From CAVTWY01 sp963738575 (GTDB lineage Bacteria > Pseudomonadota > Gammaproteobacteria > Burkholderiales > Burkholderiaceae_C): DNA of 64,000 nucleotides. The position numbers and the translations under genes were made by a program. The stretch lies in the NCBI GenBank assembly GCA_963738575.1, contig CAVTWY010000002.1, positions 372,001-436,000 on the forward strand, given 5' to 3'. This document shows, piece after piece, positions 43,211 through 52,621 of the stretch (the stretch's first letter is position 1; every line of letters starts with the position of its first letter). The notes beneath the pieces are model-generated. The model had not been told where the DNA came from, ran no database searches, and saw only the letters and a program-made list of their open reading frames with translations.

Positions 43211-45358
43211 TTGGAGCGTTCCTTTCACAAAGAGATTGAGGCTTTGCGCCTGGGGGCGGGTGAGGTGTTTCAGGGCGAAGGTATTTTGGCGGTGACGAAG
43301 GCGTTGCTGCAATCAGGTGTGAGTTACGTGGGAGGCTACCAAGGCGCACCGGTTTCACACTTGCTGGATGTGATGGTGCAAGCCAAGGACGACATGGCGG
43401 CGCTGGGGGTGCATGTGGAGGCTTGCACCAACGAGGCTTCGGCGGCGGCGATGTTGGGGGCTTCGATCATGTACCCGGTGCGGGGTGCTGTGACGTGGAA
43501 GTCGATTGTGGGCACCAACGTGGCGTCGGACGCTTTGTCCAACCTGGCATCCCCTGGGGTCATGGGTGGTGCCTTGATCATCGTGGGCGAGGACTATGGC
43601 GAGGGGGCGAGCGTGATTCAAGAGCGAACGCACGCCTATGCGCTCAAGTCAACGATCTGGTTGCTTGACCCTCGGCCCAATTTGCCAAGCATCGTGAACG
43701 CGGTGGAGCATGCGTTTGAGTTGTCCGAGGCGTCCAACACGCCGGTGATGATGGAGCTGCGCATTCGCGCTTGCCACGTGCAGGGCAGTTTTGTGGCCAA
43801 GGACAACGTCAAGCCGACGTTTGGCACGCATCACTTGATGCAAGAGCCTGCTGACTTTAACTACGAGCGCCTGAGCCATCCGCCGGTGACGTTTGGGCAC
43901 GAGCGCAAAAAGTCGGCCGAGCGCATGCCGGCCGCTAGGCGCTACATCGAGGCGCATGGGCTTAACGAGACATTTGATGGTGTTCGGCGAGATGTCGGCA
44001 TCATCGTGCAGGGTGGGCTGTACAACACCTTGATTCGGGCATTGCAGCAGTTTGGGTTGGCCGACGCGTTTGGGCAAACGCAAATTCCGCTGTTGGTGCT
44101 CAACGTGGTGTACCCCTTGCTGCCCGAGCAGATCGAGCGCTTTTGTGACGGCAAGCGCAGCGTGTTGGTGGTGGAGGAGGGCCAGCCCGAATTCATTGAA
44201 CAAGAAATCGCGCTGCATCTGCGGCGGGCCAACATTGCCACACCGTTGCACGGCAAAGACATGTTAGTGATGGCGGGCGAGTACACGGCCGAAGTGATGA
44301 TGAACGGCCTGTCGCGCTGGGTGGGCAACATTGACGGCGAGGCGGCGGCGGCGCCGGTGCAGGCGCTGCTGGGCGAGGTGGATCGCAGCCGGGTGGAGGC
44401 TGCCAAGGTGTTGGGGGCTGCGCTGCCGGCCCGGCCACCCAACTTTTGTGTGGGTTGCCCTGAGCGGCCGGTTTTTTCGGCCTTGAAGTTGGTGCAGCGC
44501 GAGATTGGGCCCATGCACATCAGCACCGACATCGGCTGCCATTCACTGGCTACATTCGCGCCTTTCTCGTTTGGCAACTCGATCCTCGGCTACGGCATGA
44601 GCTTGGCCAGCGGTGCGGGGGTGCGCAGTTTTCAAGAGCGACGGCCGGTGGCCATCATGGGGGACGGTGGCTTTTGGCACAACGGCTTGTTGTCGGGTGT
44701 CACGTCCACATTGTTGAATCAAGGTGATGGTGTGCTGGTGATCATGAAGAACGGCTACACGTCAGCCACGGGCACACAAGATGTGGTGTCCACCCCCACC
44801 AGCGCGTCGCGTCAAGTGGCCCAGGGCACCAGCGCCACCGGGTCAGAGCTGACGATCGAAAACACACTGAAGGGCATGGGCGTCAAGTGGCTGCGCACGG
44901 TGCACAACTACCAAGTGGGCAACATGCGCGACACCTTGCGCGAGGCGTTCACGACCCAAGAAGCTGGCCTCAAGGTGGTGGTGGCCGAGGGCGAATGCCA
45001 GCTTGAGCGGCAGCGTCGCATCAAGCCGCTGCGCGCCAAAGCCTTGGCAGCGGGGCAGCGCGTGGTTCGCACCAAGTATGGCGTGGACGACGAAACCTGC
45101 ACGGGCGACCACTCCTGTATTCGCTTGTCGGGTTGCCCCACGCTCACCGTCAAACCTTCGCGCGACCCCCTCAAACGCGACCCGGTTGCAGCGGTGGAGT
45201 CAGGCTGCGTGGGGTGTGGGCTGTGTGGTGAGGTGGCGCAGGCGGCAGCTTTGTGCCCTTCGTTTTACCGCGCTGACGTGGTGACCCATGCCACCCCGTG
45301 GCAACGCTGGCGTGCGCGCGTGCGCAGCTCGGTCATAGGGTGGATGCAGCCGCAATGA
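43211..45358 (+). CDS. iorA: Indolepyruvate ferredoxin oxidoreductase, alpha subunit
   Basis: IorA with IorB oxidatively decarboxylates aryl-2-oxo acids to aryl-acyl-CoA and reduces ferredoxin. The N-terminal pyrimidine-binding domain reads QGEGILAVTKALLQSGVSYVGGYQGAPVSH. The TPP motif GDGGFWHNGLLSGV with MKNGYTSATGTQ lies near residues 495-530. C-terminal clusters are bound by CTGDHSCIRLSGCP and CVGCGLCGEVAQAAALCP. The start is set at TTG 43211 because GGGAG precedes it. A GTG at 43166 in the same frame is possible. iorB overlaps its stop codon (ATGA). Confidence 0.9.
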   Translation: MERSFHKEIEALRLGAGEVFQGEGILAVTKALLQSGVSYVGGYQGAPVSHLLDVMVQAKDDMAALGVHVEACTNEASAAAMLGASIMYPVRGAVTWKSIVGTNVASDALSNLASPGVMGGALIIVGEDYGEGASVIQERTHAYALKSTIWLLDPRPNLPSIVNAVEHAFELSEASNTPVMMELRIRACHVQGSFVAKDNVKPTFGTHHLMQEPADFNYERLSHPPVTFGHERKKSAERMPAARRYIEAHGLNETFDGVRRDVGIIVQGGLYNTLIRALQQFGLADAFGQTQIPLLVLNVVYPLLPEQIERFCDGKRSVLVVEEGQPEFIEQEIALHLRRANIATPLHGKDMLVMAGEYTAEVMMNGLSRWVGNIDGEAAAAPVQALLGEVDRSRVEAAKVLGAALPARPPNFCVGCPERPVFSALKLVQREIGPMHISTDIGCHSLATFAPFSFGNSILGYGMSLASGAGVRSFQERRPVAIMGDGGFWHNGLLSGVTSTLLNQGDGVLVIMKNGYTSATGTQDVVSTPTSASRQVAQGTSATGSELTIENTLKGMGVKWLRTVHNYQVGNMRDTLREAFTTQEAGLKVVVAEGECQLERQRRIKPLRAKALAAGQRVVRTKYGVDDETCTGDHSCIRLSGCPTLTVKPSRDPLKRDPVAAVESGCVGCGLCGEVAQAAALCPSFYRADVVTHATPWQRWRARVRSSVIGWMQPQ

Positions 45359-46909
45359 GCACACTGCAACCTCAATCCATTTTGGTGGCGGCGCTGGGCG
45401 GTGAGGGTGGTGGTGTGCTGGCCGATTGGATCGTGCAAGCTGCCTTGAAAGAGGGCTTGCCTGTGCAAGGCACGTCGGTGCCGGGTGTGGCGCAGCGCAC
45501 CGGTGCCACCAGCTACTACATTGAGTTTTTGACGGAGCGTGCGCCAGCGGGGCAGCACCCGGTATTTGCATTGATGCCCGTACCGGGGCGCGTGGACACC
45601 GTGCTAGCCAGCGAACTGCTCGAGGCCGTGCGCATGATCGAGCGCGGCTTTGTGACCGCCGCCCGTACCTGCCTGATCACCGCCAACCACCGGGTGTTAA
45701 CCACGGCCGAAAAAATGGCCATGGGCGACGGACGCTTCGACGACGAACGCTTGAAGCAAACTGTGGTGGCGACATCAGCATCAAGTTTGATGATCGATCT
45801 TCAGGGCTTGGCCGCCAAGCACAAGACGGTCATCAGTGCAGTGATGTTTGGCGCATTGGCTGGAGCAGGGCGCCTGCCATGGCAGCGTGCGGTGTGCGAG
45901 GCGGTGATTCAGGAGGCAGGGTTGGGGGTGCAGGCAAGCTTGGCTGGGTTCGGCGCGGCGTATGCACAGGCTGCCGCGCAAACTCCGGGCGCGACAGGTC
46001 TGGCGCAAGTGCGTGGCGCCGCAGCAGTGCCAACGGCTTCAGCAACCAACCCTGAGCTAGAACAAGTCCTGGCACTCAGCGAAGCCCGCCTAACCGACTA
46101 CCAAGACGCCAACTTACGCCAAGCTCTATCGCACGCGCATGGCCGCCCTTCAACAGCTCGGCGGCGGTGCAGCCTTGGTTGAGGCCGCGCGCCATCTCGC
46201 ACTGTGGATGAGCTATGAAGACGTGATTCGTGTGGCCGACCTTAAAACGCGCCGCGAGCGTTTTGACCGCGTGCGCAGTGACGCGCAAGCAGGGGCTGAC
46301 GACATCCTGGAGATTCGCGAGCACCTCAAGCCCGGGCTGGAGGAGATTGCAGCCATCCTCCCTGCACCGCTTGGCACCTGGCTGAGAAGGCGCGCACGGC
46401 GTGGCTCAAGTGGCTTAAAAACGGGCCCAGTGGGCAAAGGCATCACCCTGCACACCACGTCCATTCGTGGTTTTGCGGCCCTGCGCCTGCTGGCTTGGAT
46501 GCAGCCATGGCGCCCACGCTCGCTGCGATACCAAGAAGAGCATGCGGCCATGGCCCAGTGGCTGCAAGCACTGGCGGTGGCCCTGCCGGTGGCGCCCGAC
46601 TTTGCCTTGCAATTGGCAGAACTGCCACGGCTTCGCAAGGGCTACGGTGACACCTTTGAGAGAGGCCGCAGCGCCTACGAACGTGTGTTTGCAGTCTGCG
46701 TTCAGCCCTGGTTGGAGGCGTCGATGCTGCCTTCCCCTGCGGCCACCGCCGTGCTGCGGGACTCGGCAGCATCGGCCCTGGCCGACCCCGAGCACCAGGC
46801 ACTGGACCGTTCACTCGGCCGCGCCGTGGGCGACAACCCCGGCACCAAGCCCCTGACCTTTCACCCTCGGGTTTCCAAGCCTGCCCAAACAGGGCAGGCT
46901 GCGCCATGA
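45355..46909 (+). pseudogene. iorB: Indolepyruvate oxidoreductase beta subunit with DUF6537-like tail, single frameshift
   Basis: The N-terminal half is the gamma/beta domain of 2-oxoacid oxidoreductases (ILVAALGGEGGGVLADWIVQ, VPGVAQRTGATSYYIEF). The frame drifts after RLTDYQDAN near 46113 and ends at 46182. The expected continuation, AKLYRTRMAALQQLGGG, runs in another frame to 46909. Removing one T at 46114-46115 (AACTTAC for AACTAC) gives one 517-residue protein with the C-terminal extension usual for the proteobacterial form. Its start overlaps iorA by 4 bases. Confidence 0.82.
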
Positions 46910-46940
46910 TTGAACCGTTCAACACTTGAGACTGCCATCC

Positions 46941-47966
46941 ATGAAACACACATTGCGTTCTACCGTCGTGGCCACACTGTTGGCCGTGTCCGCCGCCAGC
47001 CCCTGGGCGCAAGACAAGCCCGTCGAGATCAAGTTGGCCCACTGGGTGCCGGCTGGCCACGCGCTTGCCGTTACGGGCTTCATCCCTTGGGGCAAGTCAG
47101 TTGAGGCGGCATCGGGTGGCAGCATCAAGGTCACCATCTTCCCGGCCCAGCAACTGGGCAAAGCTGCTGACCACTACGACATGGCGCGCGACGGCATTGC
47201 CCAAATGACGTACGTCAACCCGGGCTACCAGGCGGGCCGATTCCCAATGATTGCAGCGGGTGAGTTGCCCTTCTTGTTGGACAAACCCGGCCCCGCGTCT
47301 GCAGCGCTTGACGCGTGGTATCGCGGCGGCTACGCCGAAAAAGAAATGAAGGACGTCAAGGTCTGCCTCACCCACTTGCATGTGGGCACCTTGCACTCCA
47401 AGTCGCCCATCACCGACCCATCACAAATCAAGGGCATGAAAATTCGCCCTGCCAACGGCACGGTGGGCAACTACGTGTCGCAGATGGGTGGCACCAGCGT
47501 GCAGGTGTCGGCACCCGAGGCGCGTGACGCCCTCACCAAAGGGGTGGCCGACGCCATCACCTTCCCTTGGAACTCGATCATCAGCTTTGGCATCGACAAA
47601 GCAGTCACCCACCACAACGACATGCGGCTGTACGCCGCCGTGTTTGTGTGGGCACTCAACAAGCCGTTTTACGAGGGCCTGTCGGTTAACCAAAAGAAGG
47701 TCATCGACGACCACTGCAACAACGACTGGGCAGCGCGCGTCGGCAAAGATTGGGGTGATGTGGAAGACGCGGGCCGTGAAAAACTCATCGCGATGGGCGG
47801 CCACACCATCGTCAAGCTCACCCCGGCCCAGTTGGACGCCTGGAAGAAGGCCGCTGCACCTGTGTACGACCAGTGGGTGGCCGATGTGGGGAAAGCAGGC
47901 TACGACGGCAAAAAGTCGCTGGCCGATCTGAAGGGTCAACTCACCAAAACAGGTGGTGGGCAGTAG
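46941..47966 (+). CDS. TRAP transporter substrate-binding protein (DctP family)
   Basis: This 341-residue periplasmic receptor has a Sec signal peptide ending SPWAQ before DKPVEIKLAHWVPAGHAL. The DctP/SmoM fold is indicated by FPAQQLGKAADHYDMARDG and IKGMKIRPANGTVGNYVSQMGG, where the Arg normally clamps a ligand carboxylate. The ligand is therefore probably an organic acid, but its identity is unknown. It starts 31 bases after the iorB gene and heads a complete TRAP unit. Confidence 0.92.
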   Translation: MKHTLRSTVVATLLAVSAASPWAQDKPVEIKLAHWVPAGHALAVTGFIPWGKSVEAASGGSIKVTIFPAQQLGKAADHYDMARDGIAQMTYVNPGYQAGRFPMIAAGELPFLLDKPGPASAALDAWYRGGYAEKEMKDVKVCLTHLHVGTLHSKSPITDPSQIKGMKIRPANGTVGNYVSQMGGTSVQVSAPEARDALTKGVADAITFPWNSIISFGIDKAVTHHNDMRLYAAVFVWALNKPFYEGLSVNQKKVIDDHCNNDWAARVGKDWGDVEDAGREKLIAMGGHTIVKLTPAQLDAWKKAAAPVYDQWVADVGKAGYDGKKSLADLKGQLTKTGGGQ

Positions 47967-47993
47967 CGCCTGGCCACGCTGGCGCCCAACACC

Positions 47994-48506
47994 ATGAAGT
48001 GGGTCCTAACCGCCATCGAGACGGTGGCGGCGTTGGCCTTGCTCACCATTGCGGTTTTGACGGCCAGCAACGTGGTGGTGCGCGGCGTTTTTTCGTGGCA
48101 AATCCCTGACTGGTTTGACGGCTCCAAGCTCTTGATGGCCATCGCGCTGTTCTGGGGCATTGCGGTGGCCACGTACCACGGTGCGCACATTTGCGTGGAC
48201 ATCGTGTGGGAGCATTTGGGCGTGCGCGGCAAACGGTGGCTCGATGCAGTGGCGTCGCTCATCACCTTCGCGTTTTTGCTGCCCATGGCCTACATGGTGA
48301 TGAACAAGGTGCTGGCGGGTGGCACCCAGGCCACCACCGACCTGCGTTTGCCACTGGTGTGGTTCACCTCGGTGGCTGCTGCTGGGGGCATCGCTGCCGC
48401 GGTTCTCGCATTGGCCCGGCTGGTGAACGTGGTGCGCGGCGTTGACGACCAAACACCCGGCATGCCCACCCAGACCGATGCCCCAGGAGCCAAGCTTGGA
48501 TCGTGA
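47994..48506 (+). CDS. TRAP transporter small permease (DctQ family)
   Basis: This 170-residue protein has four hydrophobic segments and the DctQ pattern ASNVVVRGVFSWQIPDWFDGSKLLMAIALFWGIAVAT. It is the 4-TM partner of the large DctM permease. It lies 27 bases after the receptor gene and overlaps the DctM start by 11 bases. Confidence 0.9.
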   Translation: MKWVLTAIETVAALALLTIAVLTASNVVVRGVFSWQIPDWFDGSKLLMAIALFWGIAVATYHGAHICVDIVWEHLGVRGKRWLDAVASLITFAFLLPMAYMVMNKVLAGGTQATTDLRLPLVWFTSVAAAGGIAAAVLALARLVNVVRGVDDQTPGMPTQTDAPGAKLGS

Positions 48507-49797
48507 CCTGGTGGCCCTGTTGGGTTTTGTCGGCATGTTTGTGCTGATGGCCCTGCGGGTGCCGATCGGCATTGCCATGGGCATCGTGGGTGTGTTTGGG
48601 TTTGGTGCGCTCGGCGGGGTGGCACCGGCTTTTAACCTGCTGGGCAACGTGCCTTTGTCGGTGTTGATGGACTACAACCTGGCCGTCATCCCGATGTTCA
48701 TCTTGATGGGTGCCTTTGCGTCGCACGCGGGCATGAGCCGCGAGCTGTTTGACGCGGGCAGGGCGTGGTTTGGGCACCTGCGCGGTGGGTTGGCTTACGC
48801 CGCGATTGTCGCCTGCGGTGGTTTCGCTGCCATCAATGGCTCGTCGGTGGCAACGGCGGCCACGATGACGCAAGTGGCGCTGCCTGAAATGCGACGTGGT
48901 GGCTACCACGCAGGCTTGTCTGCAGGGCTCATTGCTGCCGGGGGCACTTTGGGCATCATGATCCCGCCGTCAACCATCTTTGTGCTCTACGGCATCATGA
49001 CCGAGGTCGATATTGCGCAACTGTTTGCCGCAGGCGTGGTGCCTGGCTTGATGGCCATCGTGATGTACTTTTGTTTGGTGGCGTGGCTGACGCGGCGCCA
49101 CCCGCATGCATTGCCGGTGGGGGAGGCCCACACCTGGGCCGAGCGCTGGGGCACCCTGCGCGGGTTGTGGGCCGTCATGCTGCTGTTTGCCTTTGTGCTG
49201 GGTGGCATGTACGGCGGCCTGTTCACCGTGCAAGAAGCGGCCGGCGTGGGCGCCACGGGCGCACTGGTGATTGGCGTCTTGCGCGGGCGCTTGCGCTGGC
49301 CGCAGATTCGCGCGGCTTTGATCGACGCGCTGCGCGTGTCGTCGGCCATCATGGTGATCGTGGTGGGCGCGTTTTTGTTTGGCTACTTTTTAACGATCAC
49401 GCAGTTCACTCAGAATGCAGTTGAGTTTTTAGTGAGCCTGCCGTTTGGCCCTTACGGCGTGCTGGCGCTGGTGATGGTGGGCTACTTCATCCTGGGCGCC
49501 GTCATGGACGAGTTGGCCATGATTTTGTTGACCGTGCCCATCGTCTTCCCCGCCATGATGCAGCTGGGCTTTGACCCGGTTTGGTTTGGCGTCATCATCG
49601 TCATGGCCGTCACCTTTGGCATGATCTGCCCACCCGTGGGCATGAATGTTTTTGTGATCAACTCCATCGCCCGAGATGTCGGGCTGGTGGAGATCTACCG
49701 CGGCACCATGCCCTTCATCGCCGTCGACTTGCTTCGCTTGCTCATCTTGTGCGCGTTTCCCGGGGTGGTGCTGTGGCTGCCCAAGTTGCTGGTTTGA
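48496..49797 (+). CDS. TRAP transporter large permease (DctM family)
   Basis: This 433-residue membrane protein with about 12 hydrophobic segments catalyses sodium-coupled import. Family motifs are ALRVPIGIAMGIVG near the N-terminus, GGFAAINGSSVATAATMTQVALPEM, AAGGTLGIMIPPSTIFVLYG, and ITFGMICPPVGMN-like VTFGMICPPVGMNVFV. A TTG at 48496 is proposed because AGGAG lies 6 bases upstream. An ATG at 48478 in the same frame is an alternative. Confidence 0.92.
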   Translation: MDRDLVALLGFVGMFVLMALRVPIGIAMGIVGVFGFGALGGVAPAFNLLGNVPLSVLMDYNLAVIPMFILMGAFASHAGMSRELFDAGRAWFGHLRGGLAYAAIVACGGFAAINGSSVATAATMTQVALPEMRRGGYHAGLSAGLIAAGGTLGIMIPPSTIFVLYGIMTEVDIAQLFAAGVVPGLMAIVMYFCLVAWLTRRHPHALPVGEAHTWAERWGTLRGLWAVMLLFAFVLGGMYGGLFTVQEAAGVGATGALVIGVLRGRLRWPQIRAALIDALRVSSAIMVIVVGAFLFGYFLTITQFTQNAVEFLVSLPFGPYGVLALVMVGYFILGAVMDELAMILLTVPIVFPAMMQLGFDPVWFGVIIVMAVTFGMICPPVGMNVFVINSIARDVGLVEIYRGTMPFIAVDLLRLLILCAFPGVVLWLPKLLV

Positions 49798-49816
49798 GTG
49801 GCGACGCACCCAGGGC

Positions 49817-49850
49817 AAAAAGGCTCGCGCTTCTTGCAAAGCAACGAGCC
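49817..49850 (-). terminator. Rho-independent terminator of the cysteine-pair peptide gene
   Basis: On the minus strand GGCTCG (49845-49850) pairs with CGAGCC (49822-49827), with further pairing inside the loop (GCTT/AAGC), and TTTTT follows directly. It lies 30 bases after the peptide stop codon. Read on the plus strand it lacks a T-tract, so it belongs to the small gene rather than to the TRAP operon. Confidence 0.8.
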
Positions 49851-49879
49851 CTCAGGCTGTGCCTGTCCAGGCGCTGAAC

Positions 49880-50011
49880 CTACCAGCAGCAGGGTAGGCC
49901 CAGCGCGCAGCAAATGCCACCCGCGGCGCAACATGCGCCAGCGGCCAATGCCGAACCTGATGCTGCAACCATAACAACCGTGGCGATGGTCTTGATAAAA
50001 ATCGATTTCAT
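49880..50011 (-). CDS. Secreted 43-residue cysteine-pair peptide
   Basis: A small gene lies in the gap between the TRAP operon and the TolB-like gene. AAGAGG sits 5 bases before the ATG. The product has a typical Sec signal (Lys at 2 and 7, hydrophobic TIATVVMVAA, cleavage after ALA or ALAA near residues 23-24). It leaves about 19 residues, GACCAAGGICCALGLPCCW. Six cysteines form three Cys-Cys pairs with exactly five residues between pairs, and the chain ends in Trp. A strong terminator follows. I do not recognise the family. Metal binding, disulfide knotting and modification as a peptide natural product are all open. It lies 63 bases after the TolB-like gene and may share its transcript. Confidence 0.75.
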   Translation of the reverse strand: MKSIFIKTIATVVMVAASGSALAAGACCAAGGICCALGLPCCW

Positions 50012-50074
50012 AAGAACCTCTTGGGTCAGTGGAAGAAATTTGCCACTCAGATCATTTGAAGCTGTGACTCCCTG

Positions 50075-51070
50075 TCAGTTGCTCGGAAACTCGTTAACGC
50101 CTGTTCCCACAGCCGTCAAACGCGTCAGCCCGGTACCTGTTTTGTTGATGCGAAACACACCGAAGTTAACCTCTTCGGCAAAGTTGATTCGATGGAAGTA
50201 AAGCGTGTTGCCATCCAGGCTCCACGCAGGCTTGCTGTTGATTTGTCCGTCGTCGATCAAGGTGCGCAAATTGGCGCCATTGGCGTCTGCCAATCGAATG
50301 CCCCACGCCCCCACGCCACCGTTTGCCGCCGGGTTGGTGTTGGTCAGCCATGCAATCGAAAGGCCGTCGGGGGAGAAGTAGGGGTCGTAGTCGGCCAAGC
50401 CATCGGTGGTCAGGCGCGTGGGCACGGCAAGCGGCGTGGCTGCGCCCATCACAAAAATCTCAAAATTGGATGCGGTGCAAGGTGATGCCGCGCAGCCATT
50501 GAACAGCAGTTTGCTGCCGTCGGGTGACCAAGAAACGTCGGTGGCGATGACAGGTAGGCTGGTGTATCGCACTGGGTTGGCACCCATGGCATCGGTGACA
50601 AAAATCTGCAAGGTGCCCTGGTGGCTACCAAACATGGCAATCCGCGTGCCGTCGGGCGACCATTCGGCGTGGCCTTGCTGCGTCCACCCGTTGGCGCCTT
50701 GCGCTATCAACTGCGTCACGCCAGAACCGTCTGCGTTCATCACCCACAGGCTGGCCTGGCTGTAGTCGTCGGCGCGCACGCCAGCGGGCCTTCGGTAGAA
50801 GAGAATTTTCTTGCGATCGGGCGACACGCGTGGCCACCAATGCTCAAAGGCCGAGTTGTTGGTCAGGCGCGTGATTTGTGCGCCGTCGGTGTTCATCGCG
50901 TAGATCTCGCGATGGCTGCTTTGGCGCGTCGAATTAAACACCAAGCGATCACTGGTCAATGGCGCCGTCGCCATGGTTGCCGCAGGGGTAGGTGTACTGC
51001 TTCCGCAAGCAACAAGCAGCGCAGCAACTGATAGTGCAAAAGCGCCTCTGATGTCGATTTGAACCTTCAT
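50075..51070 (-). CDS. TolB-like beta-propeller lipoprotein
   Basis: This 331-residue protein begins with a lipoprotein signal (FALSVAALLVACG, lipobox LVAC). PD40/WD40-like repeats follow, each with the WSPDG-type turn: SPDRKKILF, WSPDGTRIAMF, WSPDGSKLLFNG, FSPDGLSIAWL and WSLDGNTLYF. This fits a TolB-type periplasmic or surface propeller for protein or ligand contacts. It is not TolB itself, because the N-terminal TolB domain and the tol-pal genes are absent. Confidence 0.85.
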   Translation of the reverse strand: MKVQIDIRGAFALSVAALLVACGSSTPTPAATMATAPLTSDRLVFNSTRQSSHREIYAMNTDGAQITRLTNNSAFEHWWPRVSPDRKKILFYRRPAGVRADDYSQASLWVMNADGSGVTQLIAQGANGWTQQGHAEWSPDGTRIAMFGSHQGTLQIFVTDAMGANPVRYTSLPVIATDVSWSPDGSKLLFNGCAASPCTASNFEIFVMGAATPLAVPTRLTTDGLADYDPYFSPDGLSIAWLTNTNPAANGGVGAWGIRLADANGANLRTLIDDGQINSKPAWSLDGNTLYFHRINFAEEVNFGVFRINKTGTGLTRLTAVGTGVNEFPSN

Positions 51071-51315
51071 GCGTGCTCCCGACGGGCCACGAATGGCGAA
51101 GCAAGATTTCCAGTATGCAGCCCCTCAGAAGGGACACTTGGAATGGAATCTACATCATTTCGCCAACGAACCCGCTCGTTCAACCCTATCGGCAGCGACG
51201 TTTTAGCTTGCGTTGGCGGTTGACTGTTTAACGATGTGCTGCACCTGCATGGCACCGCGCGCCACCAGTTTCATCCGCAACGTCGCCATGGCTGAAGTTG
51301 GCGACGAAGTGGGAG

Positions 51316-51897
51316 TCAGGCGGTACCGCTTGCCGCAACCCTTCGCAAGGCCCTGTTCAGCCACGACAACGCGATCACTGGCAGCACAGCTGCAAATCTC
51401 ACGTCACCGCGAAATTGAACGGCAGCCATCAGCGCCAATGCAACCGCAGCCAACTGCGCTGCTGACGTCCAAAGCACTTTGCGGCGCTCTCCCACGGTGC
51501 CTACAAAGCCGACGGGCGACAAGGCAGTGGTCACCACGCCCACAACCAACATCGAAATGAACAAACTGGCTTCGCCCATCCGTTGGTAGCCCTTCAGAAA
51601 CCACCACTGCTCAAACAGCGCAGCCGCCCCACCTGCAAGCAACCAAAGGTTGGCGCCGACAACGAGCCGGTTGGCAGGCGCTTTGCGCCAAAACAGCGCT
51701 GCAAGTTCAACGGCTGCAACAGCTGCGCCAACCTTGAAGGCATGGACCATGCGCTCGTCGGTTGATGTGCCGTTTCCAAATGCAAGCGCTGCGAAGATGG
51801 CCAGGGCGAGAAAGCCTAGGGCGTACTCAATCACCGCAACCGCTATGCGCTTCCACCCAAGGCGGCGTGGGGCTTTGACAGCATGCCGGGGCTCCAT
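51316..51897 (-). CDS. Hypothetical membrane protein (193 aa)
   Basis: Five or six hydrophobic segments are visible: IAVAVIEYALGFLALAIFAALAF, a second around VGAAVAAVELAALFW, VVGANLWLLAGGAAALF, LFISMLVVGVVTTALSPVGFVGTVG, and AAQLAAVALALMAAVQF. Basic residues flank the first and last. I do not recognise the family. It shares a strand with the TolB-like gene downstream (245 bases away) and the GST gene upstream. The 51071-51315 gap holds only a small dyad (AACGA/TCGTT, 51165-51180). Confidence 0.6.
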   Translation of the reverse strand: MEPRHAVKAPRRLGWKRIAVAVIEYALGFLALAIFAALAFGNGTSTDERMVHAFKVGAAVAAVELAALFWRKAPANRLVVGANLWLLAGGAAALFEQWWFLKGYQRMGEASLFISMLVVGVVTTALSPVGFVGTVGERRKVLWTSAAQLAAVALALMAAVQFRGDVRFAAVLPVIALSWLNRALRRVAASGTA

Positions 51898-51912
51898 CGG
51901 CTCGACCCACAG

Positions 51913-52596
51913 TCACTTCAACAACGCATACGGCCCACCTCGCACCAGCGCTCGCTGGTACGCTGGCCGCGCATGAATCCGATCCAACCAAGTTGCCAGC
52001 GCTCCATGCCGCGCCTTGTTCAGCCCCCCGCGTGACGCGGCTGCTTCCAGCGGAAAGCTCATCTGCACATCAGCTGCCGTGATGGCGTCGCCACAGAACC
52101 ATTCGCGCCCTTTGAGTTCGCTGTTCATGTAGTCCAATTGGCGGTCGATGTTGGGTTGAACGAAGCCACCCAGCACTTTGTCGGCGATGCCGTTGGCAAT
52201 GGGTTTGGCGAAGAAGGGCATCTTGGCAGTTTTGATGCGGTTGAAGATGAGCTTCATCACCAGCGGGGGCATGGCGCTGCCCTCGGCAAAGTGCATCCAG
52301 TAGACGTAGCGTTGGTGAGCGGGTGTGCCAGGGGCGGGGCGCCACGCTGGGCCGTGCGTGGCCACCAGGTGTTCGATGATGGCGCCCGATTCGGCCACCG
52401 TGGTGGTGCCATTGCCCGCGGCTTCGGTGATGACGGGGGATTTGCCCAAGGGGTGCACGGCCAGCAGGTCGGGTGGCGCCAAGTTGGTGATGGTGTCGCG
52501 CTTGTAGTGCTTGACGTCGTAGGGCACGGCAAGCTCTTCGAGCAACCACAAAATGCGTTGTGAGCGGGAGTTTTCTAGATGGTGGACGGTAATCAT
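51913..52596 (-). CDS. Glutathione S-transferase
   Basis: This 227-residue protein has an N-terminal thioredoxin-like domain, ITVHHLENSRSQRILWLLEEL, where Ser in the NSRSQR loop is the likely catalytic residue, and the glutathione-binding VAESGAIIEHL. The C-terminal domain is helical and contains ADVQMSFPLEAAASRG. The substrate is unknown. Confidence 0.9.
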   Translation of the reverse strand: MITVHHLENSRSQRILWLLEELAVPYDVKHYKRDTITNLAPPDLLAVHPLGKSPVITEAAGNGTTTVAESGAIIEHLVATHGPAWRPAPGTPAHQRYVYWMHFAEGSAMPPLVMKLIFNRIKTAKMPFFAKPIANGIADKVLGGFVQPNIDRQLDYMNSELKGREWFCGDAITAADVQMSFPLEAAASRGGLNKARHGALATWLDRIHARPAYQRALVRGGPYALLK

Positions 52597-52621
52597 GGTG
52601 TTGGTTAGAGCGTTGGGCAGT

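Noticed and set aside
51067..51255. A 62-codon minus-strand frame upstream of the TolB-like lipoprotein
   Set aside because: No ribosome-binding site and no plausible domain, and it overlaps the lipoprotein start region.
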